DNA from: Paenibacillus sp. CF384
GTDB lineage: Bacteria; Bacillota; Bacilli; Paenibacillales; Paenibacillaceae
Length of the DNA stretch: 64,000 bases
Assembly (NCBI RefSeq): GCF_900106745.1
Contig: NZ_FNNV01000013.1
Coordinates: 159,081-223,080, forward strand
Reading direction: 5' to 3'
The notes under the pieces are model-generated. The model did no database searches. It had not been told where the DNA came from and was given only the letters and a program-made list of their open reading frames with translations. Position numbers and translations under genes: made by a program. This document shows positions 1 through 8,676 of this stretch, in pieces; position 1 is the first letter of the stretch, and each line of letters opens with the position of its first letter.

Positions 1-2
1 GG

Positions 3-278
3 ATTCGTGCTAACATGGTACGCAGCGGAGAAATGCTCGACATCGACGAAATCTGCCAGGTGCTCGCCATCGATTTGCTGGGTATCGTACCGGACGACGA
101 GAAGGTTATTCGCTCGGCGAATGCCGGCGAACCTACCGTGATGGACCCTTCCTCGCGTGCGGCGATTGCTTACCGGAATATCTCGCGCCGCATGCTCGGC
201 GATATGGTGCCGCTGATGCCGCTTGAGGAGAAATCAGGCGTCATTAAACGGTTCCGCAAGTTTCTTGGAATAGGATGA
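3..278 (+). CDS. minD: MinD, septum-site ATPase (C-terminal fragment)
   Basis: This is the last 91 residues of the cell-division ATPase MinD; the start lies left of the window. The reading frame is open from base 3. The segment runs through the DEICQVLAIDLLGIVPDD stretch, typical of MinD after the Walker-type core. It ends in a basic amphipathic tail (KRFRKFLGIG), which in the family binds the membrane. MinD recruits the FtsZ inhibitor MinC and keeps division away from the poles. A cell-shape/division transglycosylase gene follows after 7 bases, matching the usual minC-minD-downstream order in spore formers. The identification rests on the C-terminal third and the neighbourhood only. Confidence 0.93.
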   Translation: MRANMVRSGEMLDIDEICQVLAIDLLGIVPDDEKVIRSANAGEPTVMDPSSRAAIAYRNISRRMLGDMVPLMPLEEKSGVIKRFRKFLGIG

Positions 279-285
279 TTGCTAG

Positions 286-1434
286 GTGCTGAACAAACTG
301 AAGAAGGTTGACCTTGGCATGATGATCATTCTGCTGGCACTCATGGTAGTCAGTACGATGCTGGTACACAGCGCGACTTACGGAAATCCCGATTACGCCA
401 ATTACGACGTGAAAACGGTCATATTTTACGGGTTGGGCTTTTTCGTAGCGTTAGTAGCCACTTTGTTCGATTACCGGGTGTTTCTCAAAGCATGGATGTT
501 TCTTTACGGCCTGGGAATTGTATTGCTGATTGTCGTTTACTTCACGGCCGAGGAGATTAACGGTGCCAAGAGCTGGTTCGAGCTGCCCGGCGGACTCCAG
601 TTTCAGCCTGCCGAAATGGTGAAGATCATTCTGATCATCACCGTCGCCTACCTCATGGGCAGAAGGAATGGAGATGCGCTTCGGGTCCGACAGGACTTGC
701 TCGTCATTGCGTTCTTTTCTTTTGTCCCCTTCGCTCTTGTCATGATTCAACCGGATCTAGGCAATGCCATCATCTATCTCGTTATCGTCCTTGGCATGCT
801 GTGGATCGGGAATGTCAAATATACGCATGTTCTGCTTGGTCTCGCCATTACAGTAGGTTCGCTTATTCTATTCATGTTTCTGTTCAACACGTATAACAAG
901 CAAATCCACGACTATTTGCAGGATCATCAGAAGACGCACTGGTACGAACGTATTAACGGATTCATAAATCCCGAAACCGCCTCCGAGAAAGAAGTCTACC
1001 AAGCCCAGAAGGCGAAGATAGCGATCGGCTCAGGGGGATTAACGGGCGATGGTTATATGAAAGGCGAGTCGAAGAACCGCAAATTTATTCCTTATCCGTA
1101 TTCAGATGCGATCTTTGTCGTAATCGGTGAGGAGTTCGGGTTTCAAGGAGCCGCCGTCGTGCTTATGCTCTATTTCTTATTAATCTACCGCATGATTATC
1201 ATTGCATTTCAGTGTTATGACTTGAAGGGCTCTTTCATCGTAATCGGGATTGTCTCGATGTACGTCTTTCAAGTCTTCCAGAACATTGGCATGATGATCG
1301 GGCTTATGCCGATAACGGGGATTACGCTGCCATTCATCAGCTATGGCGGTACCTCATTGCTGCTCAATATGCTCTGTATCGGTCTTGTATTCAGCGTCAA
1401 GGCGCATCAGGAGAAATACGAAATGGCCACTTAG
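286..1434 (+). CDS. rodA: SEDS peptidoglycan polymerase, RodA/FtsW/SpoVE family
   Basis: A 382-residue polytopic membrane protein of the SEDS family, which polymerises lipid II glycan chains with a partner class B penicillin-binding protein. About ten hydrophobic segments are visible. Family signatures include KSWFELPGGLQFQPAE (near residue 87), IQPDLGNA, the SDAIFVVIGEEFGF block and the closing PFISYGGTSLL. The start is GTG eight bases after the minD stop; the purine-rich stretch ahead of it is weak, so expression is probably coupled to minD. Position after minD and before the spoIVF pair favours a RodA-type elongation role over FtsW or SpoVE, but sequence alone does not separate these paralogues here. 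Confidence 0.9.
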   Translation: MLNKLKKVDLGMMIILLALMVVSTMLVHSATYGNPDYANYDVKTVIFYGLGFFVALVATLFDYRVFLKAWMFLYGLGIVLLIVVYFTAEEINGAKSWFELPGGLQFQPAEMVKIILIITVAYLMGRRNGDALRVRQDLLVIAFFSFVPFALVMIQPDLGNAIIYLVIVLGMLWIGNVKYTHVLLGLAITVGSLILFMFLFNTYNKQIHDYLQDHQKTHWYERINGFINPETASEKEVYQAQKAKIAIGSGGLTGDGYMKGESKNRKFIPYPYSDAIFVVIGEEFGFQGAAVVLMLYFLLIYRMIIIAFQCYDLKGSFIVIGIVSMYVFQVFQNIGMMIGLMPITGITLPFISYGGTSLLLNMLCIGLVFSVKAHQEKYEMAT

Positions 1435-1541
1435 CCGTCCAAGCAATCCGCTTGGCGGCTTTTTGCTGTTTACTGAGGTGTTACAACATAACTAGTCCCA
1501 CATGCTCATATACATTAGCGATTAGAGATGGAGGGATCAGT

Positions 1542-2495
1542 ATGGATACGAGAAAAAGTATCCGCGAGCGCCGACAAGAGCGTATCCGCCGGATTATGGA
1601 ACATAACAACACCACACTTCCGCTAAAGCAGGCCATGCAGCAGCCTCAAGCACCATTATTGCCGATGCTGTCCCCAACTGAGCTGCCCATTCCCTCAGCG
1701 AAGACAGCTAACTCTCCAAGTACTCCGCGCGATATAGAAGATGATCCGGAGCGATTGTGGAAAGCGAATCCGAATCCGTGGGAAAGCGCGGGATGGCGAA
1801 TTGCGCCATTGCCAAGCAAAGATGTGAAGGCGAGTAAGCAAGGTGGGCCGGAAGCTCCTCCACCGCGCGATTATCGATTCATCATCAGAGGTCTGTTCAT
1901 CCAGACCGCGATTGCCGGTGCTTTATTCATCATTGTATTTGCTCTGTTTAAGCTGGATGTACCTGCTGCCAAACAAGGTCAGCAAGTGGTAACGTCCGCG
2001 CTAACGGATGAAATGAACTTCGACGCTGCTGCGGAATTGTACAAGGATTGGTTTGCCGGTGCACCGTCCTTCATTCCCTTATTCGGCGACCATCGCGGCG
2101 AGGAGTCTGAACTGGCGGAAGGCGCAGTTGATCTCCCGATTGTGTCTCCCCTTCAATCCGGGACCGTTGTCAGAACGTTTGCGGAAACACTAAGCGGGAT
2201 CGAACTGGCCGGTGAGCCAGGTCAAGAGATCGTTGCCGCGGAGACGGGCAGGGTGCTTGTCGTTTCCAATGATGATGAATTAGGTGAAACGGTTGTTGTG
2301 CAGCATGCCAACGATCGCGTATCGATCTATGGTCATCTGGGCTTAGTCCGTGTAGCCGTGAATGATTGGATTGAAGCGGGGAAAACGATAGGCAAGCTGC
2401 CGGTAGCGGAGGAAGGCCAGCAAAGCCTGTTGTATTTCGCTGTGAAGGACAAAGGCCAGTACGTCGATCCGGCGGACGTCGTACCGATTGATTAA
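1542..2495 (+). CDS. spoIVFA: SpoIVFA-like stage IV sporulation protein with degenerate M23 domain
   Basis: A 317-residue protein with a long charged, proline-rich N-terminus (start RKSIRERRQERIRRIM). One membrane segment lies near residues 110-135, and a C-terminal LytM/M23-like fold covers about residues 215-315. In Bacillus, SpoIVFA holds SpoIVFB and BofA together in the outer forespore membrane and is cut by SpoIVB to release pro-sigma-K processing. The M23 zinc ligands are not recognisable: the HxGxD site reads ELAGEPGQE and the HxH site reads LYFAVK. A structural rather than enzymatic role therefore fits. The ATG at 1542 was chosen over a longer open frame because GGAGGG lies just ahead of it. 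The stop overlaps the TTG start of spoIVFB. Confidence 0.85.
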   Translation: MDTRKSIRERRQERIRRIMEHNNTTLPLKQAMQQPQAPLLPMLSPTELPIPSAKTANSPSTPRDIEDDPERLWKANPNPWESAGWRIAPLPSKDVKASKQGGPEAPPPRDYRFIIRGLFIQTAIAGALFIIVFALFKLDVPAAKQGQQVVTSALTDEMNFDAAAELYKDWFAGAPSFIPLFGDHRGEESELAEGAVDLPIVSPLQSGTVVRTFAETLSGIELAGEPGQEIVAAETGRVLVVSNDDELGETVVVQHANDRVSIYGHLGLVRVAVNDWIEAGKTIGKLPVAEEGQQSLLYFAVKDKGQYVDPADVVPID

Positions 2496-3375
2496 ACTTG
2501 GCGGCATCCGCTGGTCCGTACATCCGCTCTTCGTGCTGGTCATGCTCGCCTCCGTTGTGACCGGGTATTTTGTTGAGCTGCTGACTTTATTCGCGATCGT
2601 TCTGGTTCACGAGCTCGGCCACGTCATGATGGCAAAAGGATTCGGCTGGAGAATCCGAGAAGTGAAGCTGCTGCCGTTTGGAGGCGTAGCGGAGGTCGAA
2701 GAGGGCAGCGGCGTGCCGGCTAAAGAAGAAGCCCTCGTCGCCATTGCCGGGCCGCTCCAAAATGTATGGATGGCTGCCGTAGCCTGGCTCTTAGGCCAGC
2801 TCGGGATATGGAGCCATGAATGGGCGGATTATGTGTGGCAAGCGAACGTCATGATCGGTTTATTTAATTTGCTGCCGATTTTGCCGCTGGATGGCGGGAA
2901 GTTGATGCAAGCGGCACTAAGCCGTGCGCTTACGTTCTATGGAACGCTTGTCTGGGGCGGACGCATCAGCTTGCTCTTTAGCGTCTTGATGCTGCTATAT
3001 GCCTTTGTCCCCGCCTTGCTGGAGAGAAATGCCGTCCATATTCACATGAATTTGTTCGCGGTCGGGTTGTTTTTGCTGCTCACAAATTGGACAGCCTATC
3101 GGAATATCCCCTATTTGTTTCTGCGGTTCTTAACGACAAGAGCGATGGCATCTTCGCGGATAGTGGCCAATGGGGTATGGGCGCTGCCCATTATTATTCC
3201 GAAGGGATATACGGTTCAGAATACATTGCAGCTGTTCAAACGGGACAGCTATCATCTAATCGTCATTATGGAAGATAAAGGAGATGTGCTCGGCGTAGTG
3301 CCGGAGCAGCGAATTGTGAACGGATTTCTTGCCGACGGGAAGGCTGACCGTGCAGTCTTGGAGCTTTTCATGTAA
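2488..3375 (+). CDS. spoIVFB: SpoIVFB-like site-2-type metalloprotease (M50)
   Basis: A 295-residue intramembrane metalloprotease. The zinc motif HELGH sits at residues 41-45 in a membrane segment. A second ligand region, NLLPILPLDGGKL, follows near residue 125, and a single CBS-like domain occupies roughly residues 235-290. In Bacillus this enzyme cleaves pro-sigma-K in the mother cell, using the CBS domain to sense ATP and the partner SpoIVFA for inhibition. The start is TTG at 2488, embedded in TTGATTAA so that it overlaps the upstream stop, which implies translational coupling to spoIVFA. Length and domain order match the family. Confidence 0.93.
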   Translation: MIKLGGIRWSVHPLFVLVMLASVVTGYFVELLTLFAIVLVHELGHVMMAKGFGWRIREVKLLPFGGVAEVEEGSGVPAKEEALVAIAGPLQNVWMAAVAWLLGQLGIWSHEWADYVWQANVMIGLFNLLPILPLDGGKLMQAALSRALTFYGTLVWGGRISLLFSVLMLLYAFVPALLERNAVHIHMNLFAVGLFLLLTNWTAYRNIPYLFLRFLTTRAMASSRIVANGVWALPIIIPKGYTVQNTLQLFKRDSYHLIVIMEDKGDVLGVVPEQRIVNGFLADGKADRAVLELFM

Positions 3376-3416
3376 TATAAGTATCAGTGAAGACCGACTG
3401 GACAGGAGGTCGCAAG

Positions 3417-4616
3417 ATGAGAAGAATGCTGGTACACAAGCAGAAGGATTGGCTGCAAATTGCCGTAGTGGACAATAACCGTCTATACGAATTTTATATG
3501 GAAAAAAACGAAGACGCCGGTCAATTAGTGGGCAGCGTCTACAAAGGCAAGGTCATTAACGTGCTTCCCGGCATGCAGGCTGCTTTCGTTGATATTGGGC
3601 TGACGAAGAACGCATTTCTGTATATTGACGATGTGCTCCATCCGCATCTGGAACGACAGAGTAAGGAAAAACCGCAAATCAATCAATTGCTTACAGCCGG
3701 ACAAGAGCTGATCGTTCAAGTGATGAAGGAGCCGCTCGGCGGCAAAGGAGCCCGTGTCACGACGCATTATTCGCTGCCTGGCAGATTTCTGGTTTATATG
3801 CCTGCTGCCGATTACATAGGCGTCTCTAAGAAAGTAATTGGAGAAGCGGAGCGCGTCCGAATGCGCGGCATCGGGGAGCAGATCCGATTACCCGGCGAGG
3901 GCGTCATCATGCGCACCGCTGCGATCGGAGAATGTAGTGATTCGCTTCAGCATGATGTGCAGTTCTTGCGGGAGCTATGGCAAGGCATCGAAGCACGAGG
4001 AAAGTCATCGTCCGCGCCGGCACTGCTCCATCGCGAAGCTGATCTTGTTCATCGACTGGTGCGTGATCTGCTCACTGTTGAGATGGACGAGCTGTGGATC
4101 GATGATCGTACCGCTTATCTCCAAACCGAGGCGCTTATGAAGCAAATGGCGCCGGCCATGCTGCCAAGGCTGAGGCACTTTGAGAAGCAGGGTCAAGCAG
4201 GACTGTTTCAACATTACCGCATCAATGAGCAGCTGCATGAAGCGTTCGAACGACGTGTTCGCTTAGGCTGCGGCGGGGATTTGGTCTGGGATCAAACGGA
4301 AGCACTGACGGTCATTGACGTCAACACCGGTAAATTCGTTGGAACGAGCAATTTGGAAGACACCGTATTCCGCACGAACCTGGAAGCGGCGGAGCAGATT
4401 GCCCGCTTGCTGCGGATTCGCGATGTCGGCGGCATCATCATCGTGGATTTTATCGATATGGAGAAAGAAGAGCATCGGGACGAAGTGATGCAGCTGCTTG
4501 AGCGGCTTGTTCGCGCAGATCGAACCAAATGTCAGGTTGTCGGCTGGACAAGGCTTGGTTTGCTCGAAATTACCCGCAAGAAGGTTCGTGAGCAAACAAC
4601 AGCGCCAATCATATGA
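3417..4616 (+). CDS. rng: RNase G/E family endoribonuclease, short form
   Basis: A 399-residue single-strand endoribonuclease of the RNase E/G family, acting in mRNA turnover and rRNA processing. An S1-like RNA-binding domain spans about residues 35-125 (VYKGKVINVLPGMQAAFVDIG). The DNase I-like catalytic region carries the two metal-binding aspartates: D301 in IDVNTGKFVG and D344 in IIIVDFIDMEKEE. Their spacing matches the E. coli catalytic pair. The ATG at 3417 follows GGAGG; an in-frame upstream start lacks such a site. The protein stops right after LEITRKKVREQ, where other members continue into the CPxC zinc-link and small domain, so these are missing. B. subtilis has no equivalent gene at this locus. 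Confidence 0.9.
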   Translation: MRRMLVHKQKDWLQIAVVDNNRLYEFYMEKNEDAGQLVGSVYKGKVINVLPGMQAAFVDIGLTKNAFLYIDDVLHPHLERQSKEKPQINQLLTAGQELIVQVMKEPLGGKGARVTTHYSLPGRFLVYMPAADYIGVSKKVIGEAERVRMRGIGEQIRLPGEGVIMRTAAIGECSDSLQHDVQFLRELWQGIEARGKSSSAPALLHREADLVHRLVRDLLTVEMDELWIDDRTAYLQTEALMKQMAPAMLPRLRHFEKQGQAGLFQHYRINEQLHEAFERRVRLGCGGDLVWDQTEALTVIDVNTGKFVGTSNLEDTVFRTNLEAAEQIARLLRIRDVGGIIIVDFIDMEKEEHRDEVMQLLERLVRADRTKCQVVGWTRLGLLEITRKKVREQTTAPII

Positions 4617-4656
4617 GTCATAATTCGTGCATGCGAATGATTTTATAAGAAAGTAA

Positions 4657-4686
4657 TTGCCAATGGGCATTTGGATGTGCTATTAT
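4657..4686 (+). promoter_or_regulatory. Promoter for the rplU operon
   Basis: TTGCCA at 4657-4662 and TATTAT at 4681-4686 are separated by 18 bases, a good vegetative sigma-A match. Transcription would begin near 4693 and produce the structured L21 leader. Called from sequence only. Confidence 0.6.
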
Positions 4687-4692
4687 GTTATG

Positions 4693-4800
4693 GTGTCTGC
4701 AGAGGATATCTGATCTGCAGTCAAATACCGCGCAGAACAGGTTTCTAAGCTCGACCTTCTGAGGTCGGCACCTGCATCAGGCGAGTCTTCGATATAAGGA
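4693..4800 (+). ncRNA. Ribosomal protein L21 leader
   Basis: The roughly 110 bases before rplU hold two short hairpins (CTGCAGAGGATATCTGATCTGCAG, and CGACCTTCTGAGGTCG) ahead of the AAGGAGG ribosome site. Position and length agree with the Firmicute L21 leader family, thought to give autogenous control of the L21-Prp-L27 operon. A covariance-model search (Rfam ribosomal L21 leader) would confirm it. Confidence 0.65.
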
Positions 4801-4810
4801 GGTGCAACAT

Positions 4811-5122
4811 ATGTTTGCGATTATTGAAACTGGTGGAAAACAGTACAAGGTTCAAGAGGGCGACGTTCTATTTCTTGAGAAGCTGAATGCTTTTGAAGGT
4901 GAAGAGGTAACGTTTGACCGCGTCTTGGCTGTAACTAAAGGCGACGAGCTAGTAACTGGCGCTCCGGTTGTTTCCGGCGCTACTGTAACAGCTAAAGTCG
5001 AAAAACACGGCAGAGGTCAAAAAATCATCGTTTATAAATACAAAGCGAAGAAAAACTACCGCCGTAAGCAAGGTCACCGTCAGCCGTACTCCAAAGTAAC
5101 GATTGGCAAAATCCAAGCTTAA
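4811..5122 (+). CDS. rplU: 50S ribosomal protein L21
   Basis: A 103-residue ribosomal protein of standard length, starting [14 protein letters not shown]. It carries the [23 protein letters not shown] signature near its C-terminus (only part of the motif is quoted in other entries). It binds 23S rRNA in the large subunit. The ATG at 4811 is preceded by AAGGAGGTGCAAC; the GTG nine bases upstream is too near the ribosome site. It leads the rplU-prp-rpmA operon, with 11 bases to the next gene. Confidence 0.98.
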   Translation: MFAIIETGGKQYKVQEGDVLFLEKLNAFEGEEVTFDRVLAVTKGDELVTGAPVVSGATVTAKVEKHGRGQKIIVYKYKAKKNYRRKQGHRQPYSKVTIGKIQA

Positions 5123-5133
5123 GAGGTTAAATT

Positions 5134-5475
5134 ATGATTACGGTCACCATTGAACGGCAATCCGCCGTTAATACACGGATCGTAGCGTTTGCAATAGAAG
5201 GACATGCCAAGTTTGCGAAGCCGGGCAAAGATATTGTCTGCGCTGGCGTATCGGCCGTCTCGGTAGGTACAGTGAACGCGATTGAGGAGTTGGCGGGACT
5301 AGCTCTCCCTGCTTCCATGAAGAGCGGCTGGCTCCGATCAGATATTCCGGTAACGAATGATGCCAGCTCTAACGAGAAGGCGCAGCTGCTGCTGGAAGGT
5401 ATGATCGTGATGCTGAATTCGATTGCAGCCTCGTACGGGAAGTATGTTGATATTCGTCAACAATTTCGGGAATAA
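5134..5475 (+). CDS. prp: Ribosomal-processing cysteine protease Prp
   Basis: A 113-residue cysteine protease (YsxB family) that removes the N-terminal extension of ribosomal protein L27 before it enters the ribosome. The expected catalytic pair is present: H24 in EGHAKFA and C36 in [13 protein letters not shown]. The gene lies between rplU and rpmA, its invariant position in Firmicutes that make an extended L27, and the substrate gene next door has the matching cleavage motif. Start ATG follows AGAGGTTAAATT. Confidence 0.96.
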   Translation: MITVTIERQSAVNTRIVAFAIEGHAKFAKPGKDIVCAGVSAVSVGTVNAIEELAGLALPASMKSGWLRSDIPVTNDASSNEKAQLLLEGMIVMLNSIAASYGKYVDIRQQFRE

Positions 5476-5489
5476 AGGAGGGAACATCC

Positions 5490-5795
5490 ATGTTGAAACT
5501 GAATCTTCAGCTTTTCGCTTCGAAGAAAGGTGTAGGTTCCACGAAGAACGGACGTGACAGCCAATCCAAACGTCTTGGCGCTAAACGCGCTGACGGTCAA
5601 ACGGTAACTGCTGGCAGCATCCTAGTTCGTCAACGCGGAACGAAAGTTCACCCGGGCAACAATGTTGGCATCGGTAAAGACGACACGCTATTCGCGAAAG
5701 TGGAAGGCGTTGTGAAATATGAGCGTTGGGGACGCGATCGTAAGAAAGTCAGCGTTTACCCAGTTACACTTGCTCCGGTAGCGGCAGCAGAATAG
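5490..5795 (+). CDS. rpmA: 50S ribosomal protein L27, extended precursor
   Basis: A 101-residue precursor of L27, whose mature N-terminus reaches toward the peptidyl transferase centre. It begins [17 protein letters not shown]. The first nine residues are the Prp-cleaved leader, with the cut expected after LQLFA, leaving the functional start SKKG. The core [20 protein letters not shown] is typical. A GGAGG site precedes the ATG, and a hairpin terminator begins eight bases after the stop, closing the operon. Confidence 0.98.
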   Translation: MLKLNLQLFASKKGVGSTKNGRDSQSKRLGAKRADGQTVTAGSILVRQRGTKVHPGNNVGIGKDDTLFAKVEGVVKYERWGRDRKKVSVYPVTLAPVAAAE

Positions 5796-5802
5796 TGAAA
5801 GA

Positions 5803-5840
5803 TCCCTGGTCTGCATGCAGACCGGGGTTTTCTTTTTTTA
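5803..5840 (+). terminator. Terminator after rpmA
   Basis: The hairpin CCCTGGTCTGCATGCAGACCGGGG is followed by a T-rich run (TTTTCTTTTTTT). It closes the rplU-prp-rpmA operon. Confidence 0.9.
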
Positions 5841-5929
5841 TGAACAAAGCAATATGCAAAGATGATCTTTCTACTTTCTCGTGATATACTGTTTAAGGCT
5901 AGGAAAGAACAGGAAAGTAGGCTCGGCTC

Positions 5930-6667
5930 ATGAATCGCATCGGAATGACCAAACATTTTGCGGCTGCATCCCTTTTGGCTCCTGCTGCTGCTGTTTTCAT
6001 TTGGCCGGCGGAACTCTGGCTGCTGGCTGTGTTTATAGTCTGGCTGGTCCTTGTAGCTGTGTTCTGGGTTCATACGGAACGCAGGGAACAAGAATTGCGT
6101 ATGGCAAGGGCTGCTTCTGCGATGCAGCAAGCATCCATTCGAACGCTTAATCATCATCGTCATGATTGGATGAATGATTTGCAGGTCATATACGGATACA
6201 TTCGAATGGGTAAAGCGGATAAGACCGTTCAGTACGTGGAACAGATAAGAGAACGGATGTTAACGGAGAGCAAGATCGCGAAGCTCGGTATTCCGTCGCT
6301 TGTCCTGTTTATACAGTCGTTTCGCACGATATCGCACTCATTGGTAATTGATGTGGAGATTGACGGTGATGTGAATTTGGCGGAGCTGCCTCTTGACGGG
6401 GAGCTTGCTGCGGAATCGATCGTCGGTATTATCAATGCCTATCGATTCGCCATCAGACCCGGCACAGGTGATGCTGAGCGGCTCATCGTACGGATTTCGC
6501 GGGACGAGCAGCAGCTAAGTGTATCTTTCCACTGTGAAGGCATCATTAAAGAGATGGATGATTGGAAGTTGAAATGCAAGCGGGCGCTTGATAATTCACC
6601 GCTTAAGCTGGCGGAGAACGGCCTGCACTCAGCAAGTGTCATGCTGCAAGCGCAGCTTGGGAAATAA
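5930..6667 (+). CDS. spo0B: Spo0B-like sporulation phosphotransferase, membrane-anchored
   Basis: A 245-residue protein. Residues 71-95 (RTLNHHRHDWMNDLQVIYGY) match the Spo0B phosphorylatable helix, with H78 in RHDWMN as the expected phosphate carrier. In Bacillus, Spo0B relays phosphate from Spo0F to Spo0A. The C-terminal half resembles the degenerate kinase-like fold that dimerises and docks the response regulator. Unlike the soluble, 192-residue Bacillus protein, this one has two closely spaced hydrophobic segments at about residues 9-27 and 29-48, so it is probably membrane-tethered. The position directly before obg is conserved. The start is uncertain: ATG at 5930 or 5945, both with a poor ribosome site. 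Confidence 0.82.
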   Translation: MNRIGMTKHFAAASLLAPAAAVFIWPAELWLLAVFIVWLVLVAVFWVHTERREQELRMARAASAMQQASIRTLNHHRHDWMNDLQVIYGYIRMGKADKTVQYVEQIRERMLTESKIAKLGIPSLVLFIQSFRTISHSLVIDVEIDGDVNLAELPLDGELAAESIVGIINAYRFAIRPGTGDAERLIVRISRDEQQLSVSFHCEGIIKEMDDWKLKCKRALDNSPLKLAENGLHSASVMLQAQLGK

Positions 6668-6681
6668 ACGGAGGCTAGGAC

Positions 6682-8010
6682 ATGTTTGTCGACAAAGCAA
6701 AGATATTCGTAAAAGGCGGCGACGGAGGAAACGGAATCGTTTCGTATCGCCGGGAGAAATACGTACCGAACGGCGGACCGGCCGGCGGTGACGGCGGAAG
6801 AGGCGGCGACGTTATTTTCCGCGTAGATGAAGGGCTTCGGACCCTGATGGATTTCCGCTATCAGCGGCATTTCAAAGGCGAAAAAGGCGAGCGCGGCAAA
6901 GTGAAATCGATGCACGGCGCTAACGCGGAGCATATGGTTGTACGTATCCCGCCGGGAACGGTCATCATCGATGATGAATCCGAAGCGATCATTGCGGATA
7001 TGACGCAGCACGGCTCGGAGATTATCGTAGCCAAAGGCGGACGCGGAGGACGCGGCAACTGCCGTTTCGCTACGGCAGCCAATCCGGCTCCGGATTTCTG
7101 CGAGAACGGTGAGGAAGGTCAAGAGCGCACGATTACGCTTGAGCTTAAAGTAATGGCGGACATTGGCCTTGTCGGCTTCCCGAGCGTAGGGAAATCGACG
7201 CTGTTGTCGGTCGTATCGGCTGCAACACCGAAGATTGGCGCCTATCACTTTACAACTCTCTCGCCTAATCTTGGCGTAGTTGATGTTGGTGACGGACGCA
7301 GCTTCGTTATGGCGGATCTTCCGGGTCTCATCGAAGGCGCAAGTGAAGGCGTCGGTCTAGGCCATGATTTTCTGCGGCATGTTGAACGTACAAGAATTAT
7401 TTTGCATATTCTCGACATGTCGGGGTCAGAGGGGCGCGATCCTTTCGACGACTGGGTGAAAATCAACCAAGAACTCGAGATGTACAATCCGATTCTGGCA
7501 GAACGCCCGCAAATTATCGTGGCGAACAAGATGGATATGCCGGATGCAGAGGAGCAGCTTGCCTTGTTCCGTGAACAGCTTGAAGCAAGCGGCGATGCCG
7601 AGAAGCATCAACTGGTTGCGATGTCCTCGCTCACGAAGCAAGGGGTTCAAGAGCTGCTGTATAAGGCTGCTGATCTGCTGGCAACCGTTCCGGATACCCG
7701 CTTGATCGAGGAAGTGAAGGATGTAGCGGAGCGTAAAGTGTACACGCTGCCGCAAGAAGAAGATCGTTCCTTCAAAGTGGGCAAGGAAAACGAAGGCTTC
7801 TTCGTGGAAAGTGCCGCAATCGAGAAGTTCATGAAACGGGTTAACCTCAATAACTCCTACGATGCGATTATGCGTTTTGCTCGTACGATGCGTAAGATGG
7901 GTGTTGACGCGGAGCTTCGTAAGATCGGCGCGAAGGATGGCGATATCGTCCGAATCGGCGATTATTCGTTCGAGTTCTTCGAAGGCAGCGATTTCTCCTA
8001 TCATGAATAA
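6682..8010 (+). CDS. obg: GTPase Obg
   Basis: A 442-residue ribosome-associated GTPase needed for large-subunit assembly and, in Bacillus, for the sporulation stress response. The glycine-rich Obg fold covers residues 1-158 ([25 protein letters not shown]). The G domain follows with GFPSVGKST (P-loop), DLPGLIEG (switch II) and NKMD. The OCT domain occupies roughly the last 80 residues. It begins 14 bases after spo0B with GGAGG ahead of the ATG and ends at a terminator. Confidence 0.98.
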   Translation: MFVDKAKIFVKGGDGGNGIVSYRREKYVPNGGPAGGDGGRGGDVIFRVDEGLRTLMDFRYQRHFKGEKGERGKVKSMHGANAEHMVVRIPPGTVIIDDESEAIIADMTQHGSEIIVAKGGRGGRGNCRFATAANPAPDFCENGEEGQERTITLELKVMADIGLVGFPSVGKSTLLSVVSAATPKIGAYHFTTLSPNLGVVDVGDGRSFVMADLPGLIEGASEGVGLGHDFLRHVERTRIILHILDMSGSEGRDPFDDWVKINQELEMYNPILAERPQIIVANKMDMPDAEEQLALFREQLEASGDAEKHQLVAMSSLTKQGVQELLYKAADLLATVPDTRLIEEVKDVAERKVYTLPQEEDRSFKVGKENEGFFVESAAIEKFMKRVNLNNSYDAIMRFARTMRKMGVDAELRKIGAKDGDIVRIGDYSFEFFEGSDFSYHE

Positions 8011-8020
8011 GTAATGTTAC

Positions 8021-8076
8021 AACTGCTGCGGCGGTGTCGATGCATGAAAGTGCAGACACGCTGCAGCAGTTTTTTG
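8021..8076 (+). terminator. Terminator after obg
   Basis: A long stem formed by AACTGCTGCGGCG.GTGTC and GACACGCTGCAGCAGTT is followed by TTTTTT. It separates spo0B-obg from the amino-acid operon. Confidence 0.9.
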
Positions 8077-8131
8077 TTCATTTCAAGGATAAAATAGGTA
8101 TAATGAAACTATTGTGTTTATCGATTGCCTA

Positions 8132-8160
8132 TTGCCGCTTTCGTCATTATTCGATATAAT
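8132..8160 (+). promoter_or_regulatory. Promoter for the pheB-hom-thrC-thrB-pheA cluster
   Basis: TTGCCG (8132-8137) and TATAAT (8155-8160) are spaced by 17 bases. A second TATAAT at 8099-8104 has a poorer upstream element (TTGTTC, 19 bases away) and may be an alternative start. Called from sequence only. Confidence 0.6.
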
Positions 8161-8203
8161 GTCCTCTATGGAAGAACAAATGTCTCTTGAGGGAGGACGG
8201 CAA

Positions 8204-8641
8204 GTGGAGGAACGATATTTTGTCGTCCGTGAGGACATGTTGCCGGAAGCGATCGTGAAGACGATCCAAGTGAAAGAGATGCTCCGGCGCGGCGAAGCCG
8301 CCACCGTTCATGAAGCGACGGAACGGGTGGGCTTAAGTCGAAGCGCCTTCTACAAATACAAAGACGGCGTCTATACCCAGAATCAATTGAAACGGGAAGC
8401 GATCGTAACCATTTCCATGGATCTCGATCATCGTTCGGGCGTCCTCTCGAAAGTGCTTGGCCTTGTGGCCGGCACGGAAGGAAATGTACTTACGATTCAC
8501 CAAACCATCCCGCTGCAAGGACTTGCCAATGTCATTATTTCCGTTGATACGTCCATGATGAACGGAGCGCTGTCTGAATTGATCGACGGTATCCGTAAGC
8601 ATGATGGTGTACGCAAAGCGACGATTATTGGGCAAGGATAG
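8204..8641 (+). CDS. pheB: ACT domain protein PheB (UPF0735)
   Basis: A 145-residue protein with an N-terminal helical, DNA-binding-like segment (GLSRSAFYKYKDGV) and a C-terminal ACT domain (DHRSGVLSKVLGLVAGTEGN). ACT domains usually bind amino acids. The Bacillus homologue sits beside pheA, and its molecular role is not settled. The GTG at 8204 was chosen because GGGAGGA lies just ahead and the product then starts VEERYFVVREDMLPEA, as in the family. A longer frame starting at 8114 would overlap the promoter. It heads a cluster for homoserine, threonine and phenylalanine synthesis. Confidence 0.9.
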   Translation: MEERYFVVREDMLPEAIVKTIQVKEMLRRGEAATVHEATERVGLSRSAFYKYKDGVYTQNQLKREAIVTISMDLDHRSGVLSKVLGLVAGTEGNVLTIHQTIPLQGLANVIISVDTSMMNGALSELIDGIRKHDGVRKATIIGQG

Positions 8642-8676
8642 AGAATTTGAGAGTTGAATTGGAGGAAATCAGAACA

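Noticed and set aside
1452..1541. Upstream extension of the SpoIVFA-like gene
   Set aside because: The ATG at 1542 has a good GGAGGG site; the extension is Cys-rich and unlike the family.
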